Shown here piece by piece: positions 53,881 through 64,000 of a DNA stretch of 64,000 bases. Position 1 is the first letter of the stretch. Each line of letters begins with the position of its first letter. The stretch is taken from NCBI GenBank assembly GCA_025506515.1, contig JACCIX010000703.1, positions 54,022-118,021 on the forward strand, in the 5' to 3' direction. The notes under the pieces are model-generated. The model saw only the letters and a list, made by a program, of their open reading frames with translations, ran no database searches and was not told where the DNA came from. This DNA comes from Flaveria trinervia (taxonomy: Eukaryota; Streptophyta; Magnoliopsida; Asterales; Asteraceae). The translations under genes were made by a program, and so were the position numbers.

Positions 53881-55308
53881 GCTTGAGCTACTTCAGTTCA
53901 AAAGCAGCAAGTGTGGGAACTGGTTCCTCTACCCCCAGGTAAGTGTGCAATAGGCACTAAATGGGTGTTTAGGAATAAAACTGATGAAAATGGGCTTATT
54001 GTCAAGAACAAGGCTAGACTGGTTGTACAAGGGTTTTCACAAGAAGAAGGTATTGATTATGATGAAACCTTTGCCCTGTAGCCAGACTAGAGGCAATTAG
54101 ATTGTTCTTAGCCTATGCTGCATTCCACAATCTTAAAGTTTTTCAAATGGATGTCAAAAGTGCTTTTTATATGGTAAAATAAAAGAAGAGGTTTATGTGT
54201 GTCAACCACCAGGTTTTGAGGACAATAAACATCCTGATGGGTGTATCAACTTGATAAGGCTCTTTATGGGTTGAAGCAAGCTCCTAGAGCCTGGTATGAA
54301 ACACTTTCAAATTTTCTTCTTAAAAATAATTTCACTAGAGCTCCATAGATAAAACTTGGTTATAAAGAAAGTGGATCACATAAGCTACTTGTTCAAATTT
54401 ATGTTGATGATATTATTTTTGCATCCTTGATCCCCAGTTGTGTGATGAGTTTACAAGTCTAATGAAACAAAAGTTTGAAATGAGTGCAATGGAGAATTAC
54501 AGTTCTTTCTAGGCTTTCAATCAAACAAAAGGCTGATGGAACCTTCATTCATCGTCAAAATATGCAAAAGATCTTTTGAATAAGTTTGATTTACAAAATT
54601 GTAAGCCCTGTTCTACTCCCATGTGCCATACCACAAACAACTGGACAGTCAGAAGGTAAGCTATTGATGAAACACTTTACAGATGTATGATTGGGTCCTT
54701 GATGTACTTAATAGCTTCTAGACCAGATATCATGTTTGCAACTTGTGTTTGTGCTAGATTTCAGGCTGCTCCTAAAGAATCTCATTTGATTGCAGTCAAG
54801 AGAATTTTTAGATATCTGCAAGGTACTCAATCTCTAGGTCTATGGTATTCCACTGGACACTCTTGCAAATTAGTTGCTTTTTAGATAGTGACTATGCAGG
54901 ATGTAAGTTAACTAGAAAGTCAACTTCTGGTGGATGTCAATTCCTAGGCAACTGTTTGATTTCTTAGCAAAGTAAGAAACAAACATCTGTTGCTACATCC
55001 ACCGCTGAAGCAGAGTACATTGCTGCTGCAAGTTGTACATCTCAGGTACTCTGGCTTCAGAACCAATTATTGGATTATGGCATTATAGAGACTAAGACTC
55101 CATTATTAATGGATAGTGCTTCAGCTCTGTGCATTGTCAAGAATCCAGTCCAGCACTCTAGGACCAAACATTTAGAGATTAGACACCATTTTATTAGGGA
55201 TTGTTTTGAAAAAGGTCTGATTGATCCAAAGTTTGTGCCTAGTGCTGATGAGCTTGCAGATATATTTACTAAGCTTTGGATAGTTCAACTTTCCAAAACC
55301 TTGTGTTA
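53881..55308 (+). pseudogene. Copia E reverse transcriptase and RNase H
   Basis: RT blocks: CAIGTKWVFRNKTDENGLIV, ARLVVQGFSQEEGIDYDETF, LDKALYGLKQAPRAWYETLS and the catalytic YVDD at 54400-54411. RNase H: SLMYLIASRPDIMFATCVCA, then LTRKSTSGGCQFLGN, STAEAEYIAAASCTSQVLWL and HSRTKHLEIRHHFIRD, ending near FVPSADELADIFTKL. Many one-base losses break the frame. The domain order is that of Copia. Confidence 0.87.
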
Positions 55309-55941
55309 AAGCTTGGTATGCTGCAGCTAGAATAAGTGATAACTACTAATGATCTCAGTAAACATACTGATGATCATTAGTAAACATGTCACAAATATGT
55401 ACTAATTCTGTTAAAAGAAACTGATGCAGTTAACACTACTGATGTAGTTATAACTCCTGATGTCAGTAAAACAGATAAGTACTGATGTCCTATGAAACAA
55501 CTGAAATCAGCTAAAAAGTCTGATGAGTAAGTGTTTAGGACAGTATGAAACAGCTGAAAAGCTAAGAATTGACGAAAACTACTGATGAGAATTTTCACTT
55601 CAGTCGTTTCCACAACTGTTGTTTCACTCTAAACAGCTGATGACAAAACCATGTCTTTAGTAGTTTCACATACTGATGACTAATACAAGTCCTCAGTTGT
55701 TTACAACAGCTGAAGACAAAACCAAGTTTTCAGTAGTTTCACAACTACTGATGACTAAAACCAAGTCTTCAGTTGTTTTCAAACGTCTGATAGTTAAAAC
55801 CAAGTCTTTAGTTGTTTTCATAACAACTGATGCCAACACCAACACTTTCAGTCGTTTTCCTTTCAGCCTTTTTCTTACCTATAAATACCTGCACTTAAGC
55901 CAAACGTTTCATAGCCGTTTTCAAACCTTTCTCTCTCAACA
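55309..55941 (+). promoter_or_regulatory. Putative internal promoter upstream of ORF3 in Copia E (dyad array plus TATA)
   Basis: The spacer after RNase H is filled at about 55400-55860 with CAGTWGTT, AACWACTG and CTGATGA words, several arranged as inverted pairs (CAGTAGTTTCACAACTACTG at 55731-55750 has 8 bp arms). TATAAATA lies at 55880-55887 and the ORF3 ATG at 55942, only 62 bases further on, a normal spacing for a short leader. The same words precede the TATA box in the LTR of this family. Confidence 0.65.
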
Positions 55942-57410
55942 ATGGTGACCATGAAACTCAAACCCCGACACACAACGTGTTGCCTACCTTTCAAAATCGG
56001 CCTTCTGGAATAAGTTTGACACTGCATCGATCTTATGATGGATTCCCCATACAGAACAGCCTTTCTTCTGACTCCTACCATATATCCTGACTCCTATCCT
56101 AGTTCTGGACCAACGTCTCTGTAATAACTGGTGAGAATGATAGACAATCACTCTCCAGTCGTTGTGAACCAGAAACAGGTGCTCATCACCCCCGACATCA
56201 TTCGCAAAACCCTAATTTGCATGATGGCACCTATCCTAAAGAATACCCGAAAGGCACCACTGATATGTCTTTCTCCATAATGGGTATGAAGGCAACTTAA
56301 GTGCTATAACCATACTTAAAAAGCACTTTCATGATGCTGAAAGACTTATCTTTCATATGGTGAATTTCTGCCTTGCATCAAAGACATCTTCTTTGGATCA
56401 GATGTCTTCCCGATGGCAACAGGTATTGTACTCTATCCTTGAATGCCAAAATCTAAATTTTTCTGAGATAGTGTTCATGGAACTAAAGGATCTGGCTCAG
56501 AAACCTATGGAAAACAATGGCTACTTTATCCCAGGTTTCTAATGGCCATAATTTTGAATCAATTAAAATCTGATGGCCTTGTTGGTCTTGGAGTCCCTGC
56601 TCTAACTGTTTTAGCTGAGATATATTCCAGACATAACTCAGACCCTACTCTAAAAGGCTGCCCGGATGCTAAAACCCAAGCAGAGGGAACCCACAGCCTC
56701 CACTTCCAGATCCAAATTCCCTACCAAACCCAAAACCCAAAAACCAAAAAGGCTACTCAGGGAGATGAGTCCCCTGAGGATGCCCCTGTACCACAAACAC
56801 AGGAAATACATACTGGTTATAACCCCAGTTATGTCCAAGACGCAACCTGCTGAAGCCGCACAGGTATCCTCTCAACAGGATCCTGTTGCAACCATAATTA
56901 GGGATCCACATTTCTGGAACCTATCTCAATTGAGAGGGTTACCATTAAGAGCACCTCTCACCCCGGGTGCAATCTGCTTCAGACCAATCTCCACATGCAA
57001 CCGCCCCTCAAAGCCCAACACTGATAGTTGCTAAAGTGTTGAGTCAGTTGCATTCCTCACCCCCTCCCCAGAAACCACTTACCACTGGGAATACCTCAAC
57101 TATTGAGGGGGAGGACCAAAATGCTTCTGATAACCCACAGCACAGGGGTTACAATGTTCAATCTCCAAGTGTAGAAACGAGGTTAGAACATCTGGTAGGC
57201 TGCCACTTCTACTGATTCAGCAAATGATCAGGATGAAGTTGGTAGCATCCATAAGACCTTACAGAGGCAAATGCCAATGAAGGACACGGTCCTGAGGCAG
57301 GAAGTCCCCAGTACCAAGAACAAGGGGCACATGCTTCTACTGATCTACACTCAGAGCATGTACATCCAAACCTCTTCCCATTCCAACTCCAATCACCACC
57401 ACCCTTCTTG
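55942..57410 (+). pseudogene. Copia E ORF3, truncated
   Basis: ATGGTGACCATGAAACTC opens the ORF. Coding-like blocks in shifting frames match the N-terminal domain of ORF3 in B and D: AYLSKSAFWNKFDTASIL, MDSPYRTAFLLTPTIYPD, AERLIFHMVNFCLASKTSSL and FLMAIILNQLKSDGLVGLG. Pro/Gln/Lys-rich linker sequence follows (56542-56853). The C-terminal modules, polypurine tract and 3' LTR are missing. The right end is approximate because low-complexity coding sequence runs into the minus-strand gag of Gypsy2. Confidence 0.65.
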
Positions 57411-58156
57411 CTTGCCTCAACTACCACCACCTCTCGCTCATCATACAATCTTCCTGCCAAATCAACCGCCGACCTAAACGTGCTCGGTCGGGCGGCGATC
57501 ATGTGCCTACAGATATCCGTCGGCAAACCCTGAATGTACCTCTTGATCTTTCTTGCAAAGGCATCACTTGATCCGGCACCAGACGTGCCATCTTATTGAA
57601 CTTGGTGGTGTACTACTGGTGTGTCATCGTCCCCGCCTCCACTGCAGGAACTCCCTCTCAACCTTATCCATTTCCCTATGAGGACGGAACTCCTCAATCA
57701 CCAATTTCTTCAGTTCAGACCATCTCATCCTCCTAATAGCCCGACTTCCCTCGGCTTGGACAATATTGTCCCACTAGCATAAAGCTGAGTCCATGAAAGA
57801 GTGGACAGCAAACTTCACTTTGTGATCCTCCTGGCACTCGATGATGTTCAAAACAGCAGTGTCGTTACCATCAAAAGGAGGGGGCTTGCATCGTTGAAAT
57901 GCCTCGTAAATACAGCCGCGTGCCACCTCCGGTGTAGGCTCTTCTTCTTCCTCTTCTTCTTCGCCATCAGACAGAACCGTCTCAGTCTCGGGCTGTCTTC
58001 TTTCACCTGTAGGTCTACTTCATTCCTTCCGTTCTCCTTTCCTCACAGCCTTGATAACTTCGGTCACCATAGACGGTAAGATTGTCCGCATGACCTGATG
58101 AACTTCTTTCACAACAGCCTCTTTTACTGAGGCTCTCAAATTGGCGCCTTCATCAC
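57411..58156 (-). pseudogene. Gypsy2 gag fragment
   Basis: On the minus strand, conserved Retrotrans_gag blocks can be read in several frames: IIECQEDHKVKFAVHSFMDS, RMRWSELKKLVIEEFRPHRE, then GLPTDICRHMIAARPSTFRS and AVDLAGRLYDE. The nucleocapsid part is missing at the left side, where Copia E sequence begins. The right side is cut at 58156 by the insertion of Copia F. It is in the same orientation as the Gypsy2 pol at 45521-48295, which supports one original element. Confidence 0.72.
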
Positions 58157-58937
58157 TGTAGAGATTATGAAGAGGCTGATGCAACCTAAACATCAATGTC
58201 TATCCTGCATGCTACACAAGTACTATGAAGAAGAATGCTTACGAAGTTTCACATATGCAACAGAAATATTCTAAGTGTGAAATCTTCTGAAGCCAAGCCC
58301 AATATCTTCCGAAGCCAAATATGAAGTCTTCTAAAGCCTCAGAGACAAAGTCTTCCGAACCTTCAACTTATGAAGACAAATTTCTTCTGAAGACTTTTAA
58401 CACATGCTTTATCTGATGTACTTTTCCATAAAGCTGGACACCTTTCCGCTGCACCTCTGTAAGGTCACCAACTTACATGAGTTGGTGAAAAGTCCATGCT
58501 TTGGTAACTGTACATTGAAGTCTTACGTCTGTAACTTTCTACTTCATGTACTCTATCCCTTTTATAATAGATAAGGATGTGAGCTATGGCATGTCATAGT
58601 CACTAGTCAAAAGGCAATCTGCCTTTTGACTCTATAATTGATTTTGTTTTGTGTCTAGTAAATTGTATCCAGCTGGCTCTCAAAGTATAGCAAGCTGTAG
58701 GATGTAGTATACGTATCTCATGTTCTTGTATCTTTGTATTATGCTTTGTACACTTGTAATAGAGCATAGAGAAAGCAATATACTGCATTCTTGAAAACCA
58801 TATACTTGTGTTCTTTGTGTTCTGTCTCTTACATTACTTGTGTTCTACCTTGGTTAATCCATTCATACTATTTGATTAATTTTAGTTAATCTCCTCTTTG
58901 TGTTTGTGTTGTAATTGACCCCTTCAGCGATACCGCA
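58157..58937 (+). repeat. 5' LTR of Copia F
   Basis: Starts TGTAGAGATTATGAAG and ends AGCGATACCGCA just before the PBS, about 781 bp. U3 has CTTCCGAAG-like words (TCTTCCGAAGCC at about 58310, GTCTTCCGAACC at about 58360, TCTTCTGAAG). The start was placed by alignment with the LTR of B and by the end of Gypsy2 gag homology. Confidence 0.75.
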
Positions 58938-58939
58938 TT

Positions 58940-58951
58940 TGGTATCAGAGC
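58940..58951 (+). other. Primer binding site of Copia F
   Basis: TGGTATCAGAGC, initiator tRNA-Met type. Confidence 0.95.
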
Positions 58952-59020
58952 ATTTCAGGCTCTTGATATAAGATCTCACCATCTTAAGATCCCTTACACA
59001 CCAAATACTAAACTTTTCAA

Positions 59021-60170
59021 ATGGCAGCCATTTCCGAGACTGATATGGAAATTGGAATCATGAACAAGTCCCCACTGATCACTCTTGATGAGTTTGATAC
59101 CTGGTGTTTAAGAATGGAAGGTTTCATTAGCTCTCTTGATTCAAAAATATGGGAGTCTATTGAGAATGGACCTTTCATACCTAGCACCCCTTCTGCTACT
59201 GGTGCTAGTATGATCCCCAAAGATGTGGCTAATTACTCTGATGCAGATAGGAAGAGAGTAGAGATTGAGAGAAAAGCCATGACAGCCCTTCAAACTGCCC
59301 TTCCAAACTCTGTGTACAGAGGTTTCAAGAAGTGCAAAACAGCCAAGCAGCTATGGGATACACTAAAATGATGTATGAGGGTTCCTCTGAAGCCAAGGAG
59401 AACAAGAAGGATCTCCTGAAGCAGCAGTTTGAAAACATCACCTTCAAAACAGGTGAAACCATGACTCAGCAGTATTTCAGGTATGTTGAGATTGTGGATA
59501 CCCTAGTGGATGGAGGAGTCTCTCTTGAGAACAGAGACATTGTAAGGAAGTTCATGTCCTCACTTCCTAGGAAATGGACACACTACTATGTGGTGATCAA
59601 GAGAACTGAAAATCTCAAAACTCTTACTCTGACAGAGTTATATGGGATTCTCAGTGGCTACCAGATGGAGATGAACATGCAAGGTTCGTTTGGAAACTCC
59701 GACAATCAAATGGGTTCAGCCCTACATGTGTTGAAAGGGACAGCATAGAACCCAAACATCATCTCATATGCTACCCTGACAGCTCACCAAAGGGTCCTTT
59801 CATCACCTTCCCAAAGACACCAAGGGAGAACTACACTTAAGGAAGCCCATTCCAAGAGACAAGCTCTTCTCAAGCTTTTGTGTCTTTTGATGAAAGTTAT
59901 GGCAACTCTCTTTTCACTCTTGAAGACCTGGACTGTATTCATCCAGATGATCTGGAATACATGTAAATAGTCCAGCAGATGGCTCTTCTCACTCACAGAG
60001 CCAAGAAGTTCTACAGAGGACTGGAAGAAGTTTCCAAGCAATGCAAACAGTGGAAAGTTTGTCCTGGACAAAGGCAAAGTCAAGTTTTACGACTGTAACT
60101 TGATGGGCCACTTTGCTAGAGAGTGTAAGGCACCTAGAACAAATGGTGGCCAAACACAATCCAGACCAAA
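59021..60170 (+). pseudogene. Copia F gag with mutated CCHC knuckle
   Basis: The ATG at 59021 opens MAAISETDMEIGIMNKSPLI. ENGPFIPSTPSATGASM and YSDADRKRVEIERKAMTALQ follow. After a frameshift at about 59340 the frame 59332-59748 continues with LLKQQFENITFKTGETMTQQ and FMSSLPRKWTHYYVVIKRTE. The knuckle at 60085-60126 reads FYDCNLMGHFAREC, so the first zinc-binding Cys has become Phe. Further stops occur at about 59748 and 59965. It is clearly homologous to the gag of B. Confidence 0.88.
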
Positions 60171-61555
60171 CTTGGAACTGACCTTCATTCCTTAAACATT
60201 TTAAAATCTAATTTTAGAAAGTCTGAAAATGATTATAAACTAAAGATAGAGGACCTTGAGAACACCATTTTAGTTCTAAAACATGAAGACACATATTTTA
60301 GGACTCAAATCAAAGATCTCATAACCAAGTTAACTAAGTGCCAGGCTGAGCTTGTGATCAGCAAAACCAGGGTAGAAAAGAGTGTTCTTGAAGAAGAGAC
60401 CTTCAAGAACATGATATCCTCATCCCTGCACAACAAAGTGTGCTATCAAAACAGGCAGGGACTGAGATCCAATGAGATAGCTCCTCTACACATAATCTTG
60501 TCTGTAAGATGTCCTAGGTGTAGAACTTGTGAAGATGAGCTTCCTCTCATAGATCCTATAAATAAGAGGATGAAGAAGAGATAGTGAAGAATTCCTCTGA
60601 AAATAGTGAAGAGAAGGATTCTAAGAAGGGCCACTATCCTTCTGAGGAGAAGAAGAAGACTGTGATGATCAAGTCCATGAGAAAGAACTTGATCAGAAAG
60701 AGCAAAAGAAAGGCAAGGAAGGCTCAAGAGATCAAGTCTACTTTTGACTCTAAGCAGAAATAAGTTTTCATCTCTAAAGGGTTTAAAGTGGTAGGGACTG
60801 AAGACATCAACCAAAACTCTTCTGCTAAGAGTTCTAGTTCTTGTTCAACTCATCTCAGTAACAAGAAGAAGACTGATCTGTTGTGTACCACTGTTGCACA
60901 GCCTGGACCATCAAACTCCAAGAACAGTTCCCAGCCCAAAGGAACTGTCTCAGCATCTGCAAAGATAAGGTGGAGAAGGGATCTGACCAAAGAAAGTCTT
61001 GTTCCCGGCAAAAGACTCTTGTGAAGAAGAAAATGGTGTGTGTCATGTGTGAAAGTACCTCTCATATTGCTAAGGATTGTCCATACAATCCTAAAGGTAC
61101 TGTCCATATGACCAGTACAAATACATCAAAGAGTTCTAAGAAGATTCAAGCTTCGGAAGGAAAACCTATTTCCTTCGGAAGCTCCAAGTCTAAGAAGAAG
61201 GGAAGTGGAAAATTACAAAAGTTGGTCTCGAAAGAAAGGAGTTCTTCCGAAGCACTAAAGTCTGCTGCAGTGTCTGCAGAATCTTTCGAAGGTTCAGTCA
61301 TCAAAACTTCTGAAGTTCCAAAAGCTTCCAAAGTTTTGAAGGTCAAGTCCAAGACTCCAAAGATGGTGTGGAAGTCTAACAAAGACCAAGTGACTAAGAA
61401 TTCTCCATCTTCAACAGCTCAAGATCCTCTTAGCACAACCATAGGATCTATTACTGTTGAATTACCTTCTATTTATGAGCCTAAGACAAGCAAGGCTTGG
61501 TTTTCAAATGTAACTAATCATTTTCTTTGTGCAGGGACAGCTGAAGACAAACAAA
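60171..61555 (+). pseudogene. Copia F gag-protease linker with second CCHC motif
   Basis: A long charged linker. The frame 60883-61572 (229 codons) contains the second knuckle CVMCESTSHIAKDC at 61039-61080, followed by a Lys/Ser-rich region. Within 61149-61290 there are four TTCGGAAG, TTCCGAAG or TTTCGAAGG words in two codon registers (S-E-G, S-F-G-S, S-S-E-A, S-F-E-G). The linker of B shows the same pattern. Confidence 0.7.
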
Positions 61556-62690
61556 AATGTTTGGATCATTGATAGTGGCTGTTCCAGGAACATGATAGGC
61601 AATAGGTCACTACTCTAGAACTTTGAAAGAATTGATGGAGGACCAGTTGCCTTTGGAGGAGATGAAGGTGGTTACATTTCTGGAAGGGGCAAGTTCACAA
61701 ATGGTAAGCTCAGCATTGATAAGGTAAACTTTGTCAAAGAGCTTGGGTACAATCTTCTGAGTGTATCTCAATTTTGTGATCAGAGTCATAACATGCTCTT
61801 TACTGAGCATGAATGCATTGTTCTCAAACCTGGTGTGGTCATTCCTCTTGAGTATATCCTGCTTAGAGCCCCCAGGAAAGGGAACATGTACAAGATGGAT
61901 TTGCAAGAAACATCTCCCTCTAGAGAAGTTTTATGCTTTCTGTCTAAAGACAATAGTGACGAGTCTTTCCTATGGCATAAAAGAATGTTCTATGTAAACT
62001 TTAAAAACATGAACAAATTAATTAAGAATGATTTGGTAACTGGAATACCAAAGAAGAGTTTACAAGTGATGATCATTGTGTTGCAAGCCTGAAAAGGAAG
62101 CAACACAAGGTATCTCACAGGCCTACGGAAAGGAACTCCATCACTACCCCCTACACTTGTTACATATGGATCTCTTTGGCCCCACCAGTGTAATGAGTTT
62201 AGAAGGACCTCTTACTGTTTAGTGATCACAGATGACTTTATAAGATTCACTTGGGTTTTCTTTCTTAGAACTAAGTATGAGACTCCTGAGATTCTAAAGA
62301 GTTTCATCTTAAAGATTGAGAATCAATCTGATCACAAGGTCAAGATCATAAGATGTGATCAAGGAACTGAATTTAAGAACCAAATCCTTGATACATTCTG
62401 TGATGAAAAAGGTGTTACAAGACAATACAGTGCTCCCAGGACTCCTCAGCAGAATGGTGTTGCTGAGAGGAGAAACAAGACACTGATTGAAGCTGCAAGA
62501 ACCATGCTGTCTGACTCTAAGCTGCCCATCACCTTCTGGGCAGAGGCAGTCAACACTGCCTGCTATGTGCAGAACAGAGTTTTAGTAGTTAAGACTCATG
62601 GCAAGACTCCTTATGAACTTTGGCACAAGAGAAAACCTTTCATTGGTTTATCAGGTCATTTGGTTGTCCTTGCACCATCTTGAATACCAA
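61556..62690 (+). pseudogene. Copia F protease, GAG-pre-integrase and integrase
   Basis: The protease DSG lies at 61571-61579, followed by CSRNMIGN, in which the usual CSRHMTGN has lost its His. A TAG at about 61616 breaks the frame. The pre-integrase block FLWHKRMFYVNFKNMNKLIK is near 61970. The integrase core reads FIRFTWVFFLRTKYETPEIL, IIRCDQGTEFKNQILDTFCD and RTPQQNGVAERRNKTLIEAA in one open frame (62222-62683). It is better preserved than in E. Confidence 0.87.
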
Positions 62691-63470
62691 AGATCAAATT
62701 GCCAAGTTTGTTGAGAAATCAGATGATGGACACTTTATTTGATACTCTTCATAACCTAAGGCTTATAGAGTATACAATCTCAGAACTAGAGTTATTGAGG
62801 AGTCAGCCAATGTGACTTTCAATGAACACACACCCTCTGTTGTTGGTTTTGGTCCAGATTGGTTATTTGATCTTGGTTTAGTTACCAACTGTTTTAACAA
62901 ATCTTGTCAGAATGTTTTAGGATCTGCAGAAAATTTAAATACAGGTGATCCTGTTCCAAGATTTGAGCTAAGAAGACCTTCAAGTCATACATCTTCAGCT
63001 CCAGTTGGAACTACTTGTGCAAATGATCTTTCTATCAGCACTACAATGACAAACTCAACTGATACATCTATGATGCCTTTAAATTCCATCTCAAAGGCTC
63101 CACAACTAGATAAGAACACCTCAATTGTAGAAGACAACAATGGTAATGGTGACACTGACCAAGAATTTCTTGATGCCACTAACCACACCATAAATGAGAA
63201 CATCAATGATGTCACACACTGCTTGGATCAAGTCTCTCTTGAAAAGTGTGCTGATGTGGTGGGAGAAACATCTATGCCAGATCTAAATTTCTCTAATTTG
63301 GATCTTTCTCAGCAACTTGCTGTGATCCCTCAGCTTAGGATCCACAAGTCTCACCCCACCACAAACATCATTGGAGATGTTGTCTCAGGGGTAAGAACAA
63401 GAGGACAAACCCATGAAGCAAATGTTTGTCTTCACTCTTGTTTCTTATCCAAGATAGAGCCAAAGAAAGT
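62691..63470 (+). pseudogene. Copia F integrase tail and linker to RT
   Basis: After a short frameshift the frame 62812-63687 (291 codons) opens with FNEHTPSVVGFGPDWLFDLG. It runs through a Ser/Thr/Asn-rich linker and the family block LAVIPQLRIHKSHPTTNIIG and VRTRGQTHEANVCLHSCFLS, then directly into RT. Confidence 0.78.
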
Positions 63471-64000
63471 TGATGAGGCTCTAAAGGATGGAAGTTGGGT
63501 TGAAGTTATGCAACAAGAGTTGCTTCAATTCAAAAGGCAGAAAGTTTGGAACCTTTGTCCTCTTCCTTATGGGAAGACTACCATTGGAACCAAATGGGTG
63601 TTTAGGAACAAGAAAGATGATAGAGGCATCATCATCAAGAATAAGCTAGACTGGTTGTTCAAGGATACACAAAGAAGAAGGGATTGACTACACTGATGTC
63701 TTTGCTCCAGTAGCAAGATTAGAAACTGTTAGGATATTCTTGGCATTTGCTGCATCCAAGAACTTGAAGGTCTTTCAGCTTGATGTGAAGTGTGCCTTTT
63801 TGTATGGAGTGATTGATGAAGAGGTATATGTCAACAGCCACCTGGTTTTGTAGACCCTTATCATCTTGATTATGTCTGCAAGCTTGACAAAGCTCTCTAT
63901 GGGCTGCATTAGGCACCCAGGAAATGGTATGAGACACTGTCTAAGTATCTTTGTTAACATGGATACAGGAGAGGTACTATAGATGGAACTCTCTTCATCA
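63471..64000 (+). pseudogene. Copia F reverse transcriptase, cut by the window edge
   Basis: Starts IEPKKVDEALKDGSWVEVMQ, then TTIGTKWVFRNKKDDRG. A one-base loss at about 63645 (ARL becomes LDW) shifts the frame. The later blocks VFQLDVKCAFLYGVIDEEVY and LDKALYGLH then follow, with a TAG near 63910 in the position of Gln in the family's LHQAPR. The YVDD box would lie beyond 64000. Confidence 0.85.

Larger units (their letters stand above)
48296..57410 (+). mobile_element. Copia E: SIRE-type element with ORF3, 3' end deleted
   Basis: It has a 5' LTR, PBS, gag, two CCHC motifs, protease, integrase, RT, RNase H, a promoter-like spacer and ORF3 in order. No polypurine tract or 3' LTR is found. 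The sequence passes into the gag of Gypsy2 somewhere between about 57220 and 57450, so the right boundary is approximate. All coding parts carry frameshifts and stops, more than in B, which suggests an older copy. A solo LTR of the same family lies at 33127-33949. Confidence 0.85.
43482..58156 (-). mobile_element. Gypsy2: minus-strand chromovirus interrupted by Copia E; 5' end outside the window
   Basis: Reading from right to left: gag remnant (about 57410-58156), a break filled by Copia E, RT, RNase H, integrase, chromodomain-like tail, polypurine tract and 3' LTR. Copia F is inserted in the gag region at 58156/58157, so the 5' end lies beyond the window. The protease and the gag zinc knuckle are missing, apparently deleted together with the 3' end of Copia E. 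The order and sequence motifs place it in the Tekay-like chromoviruses. Confidence 0.82.
58157..64000 (+). mobile_element. Copia F: SIRE-type element related to B, running off the window
   Basis: It has a 5' LTR, PBS, gag, a linker with a second CCHC, protease, integrase, and RT up to the window edge. Protein blocks are closest to element B throughout, and the LTR start (TGTAGAGATTATGAAGAGGC) aligns with that of B, but the LTRs are clearly different families. ORF3, if present, lies outside the window. Frameshifts and stops show it is defective. It is inserted in the gag of Gypsy2; the flanking bases on this side are ATCAC. Confidence 0.87.

Overview
This window is a block of nested LTR retrotransposons from a flowering-plant nuclear genome. 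No intact host gene is recognisable. The organism is probably a eudicot. I lean towards Asteraceae, because the accessory ORF found after pol in three Copia families here resembles uncharacterised ORFs I associate with Asteraceae repeats; this is recognition, not a search result. Almost all coding regions are pseudogenes with stops and frameshifts.

Layout. (1) 1-1074 is the 3' end of a Copia element (A): the end of its accessory ORF, a polypurine tract and its 3' LTR. It sits in the 5' region of a Tekay/Del-like Gypsy chromovirus (Gypsy1, 1075-10701). The 3' LTR of Gypsy1 is itself split by a 2.3 kb solo Gypsy-type LTR (8187-10497, TSD TAGGA). Gypsy1 abuts an inverted LTR fragment related to that solo LTR (10702-12198). 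(2) 12199-16867 is AT-rich sequence with a MITE-like inverted-repeat element. (3) 16873-39920 is a SIRE-type Copia element (B) with complete ends and a 5 bp TSD (AAGGC). Inside its accessory ORF lies a second Copia element (D, 24197-34913, TSD ACAAC). Inside the accessory ORF of D lies a solo LTR of a third Copia family (33127-33949, TSD GAAAC). (4) 39926-43481 is AT-rich with smaller repeats. (5) 43482-58156 is a minus-strand chromovirus (Gypsy2) interrupted by a Copia element (E, 48296 to about 57410) that has lost its 3' end. (6) 58157-64000 is a further Copia element (F) that runs off the window.

How the parts work together. Copia A/B, D, E and F have the SIRE-lineage order: LTR, tRNA-Met-type PBS, gag with a CCHC knuckle, a long linker with a second CCHC in D, E and F, protease, integrase, RT, RNase H, then (seen in A, B, D and E) an extra ORF (ORF3) before the polypurine tract and 3' LTR. 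D has lost integrase, RT and RNase H, so it could only have moved with another element's enzymes.

The most interesting pattern is shared by B, D and E. The spacer before ORF3 carries a dense array of a short dyad-symmetric motif followed by a TATA box, and the same family-specific motif array plus TATA box makes up the LTR promoter. Each family has its own motif: CTTCCGAAG in B, CANTCG-NN-CGANTG in D, and CAGTWGTT paired with AACWACTG in E. This suggests a dedicated internal promoter for ORF3, co-regulated with the LTR. The ORF3 products have a conserved N-terminal domain, a coiled coil, charged or low-complexity linkers and repeated C-terminal W-x-Y-D modules. Whether they bind the arrays is speculation that can be tested.
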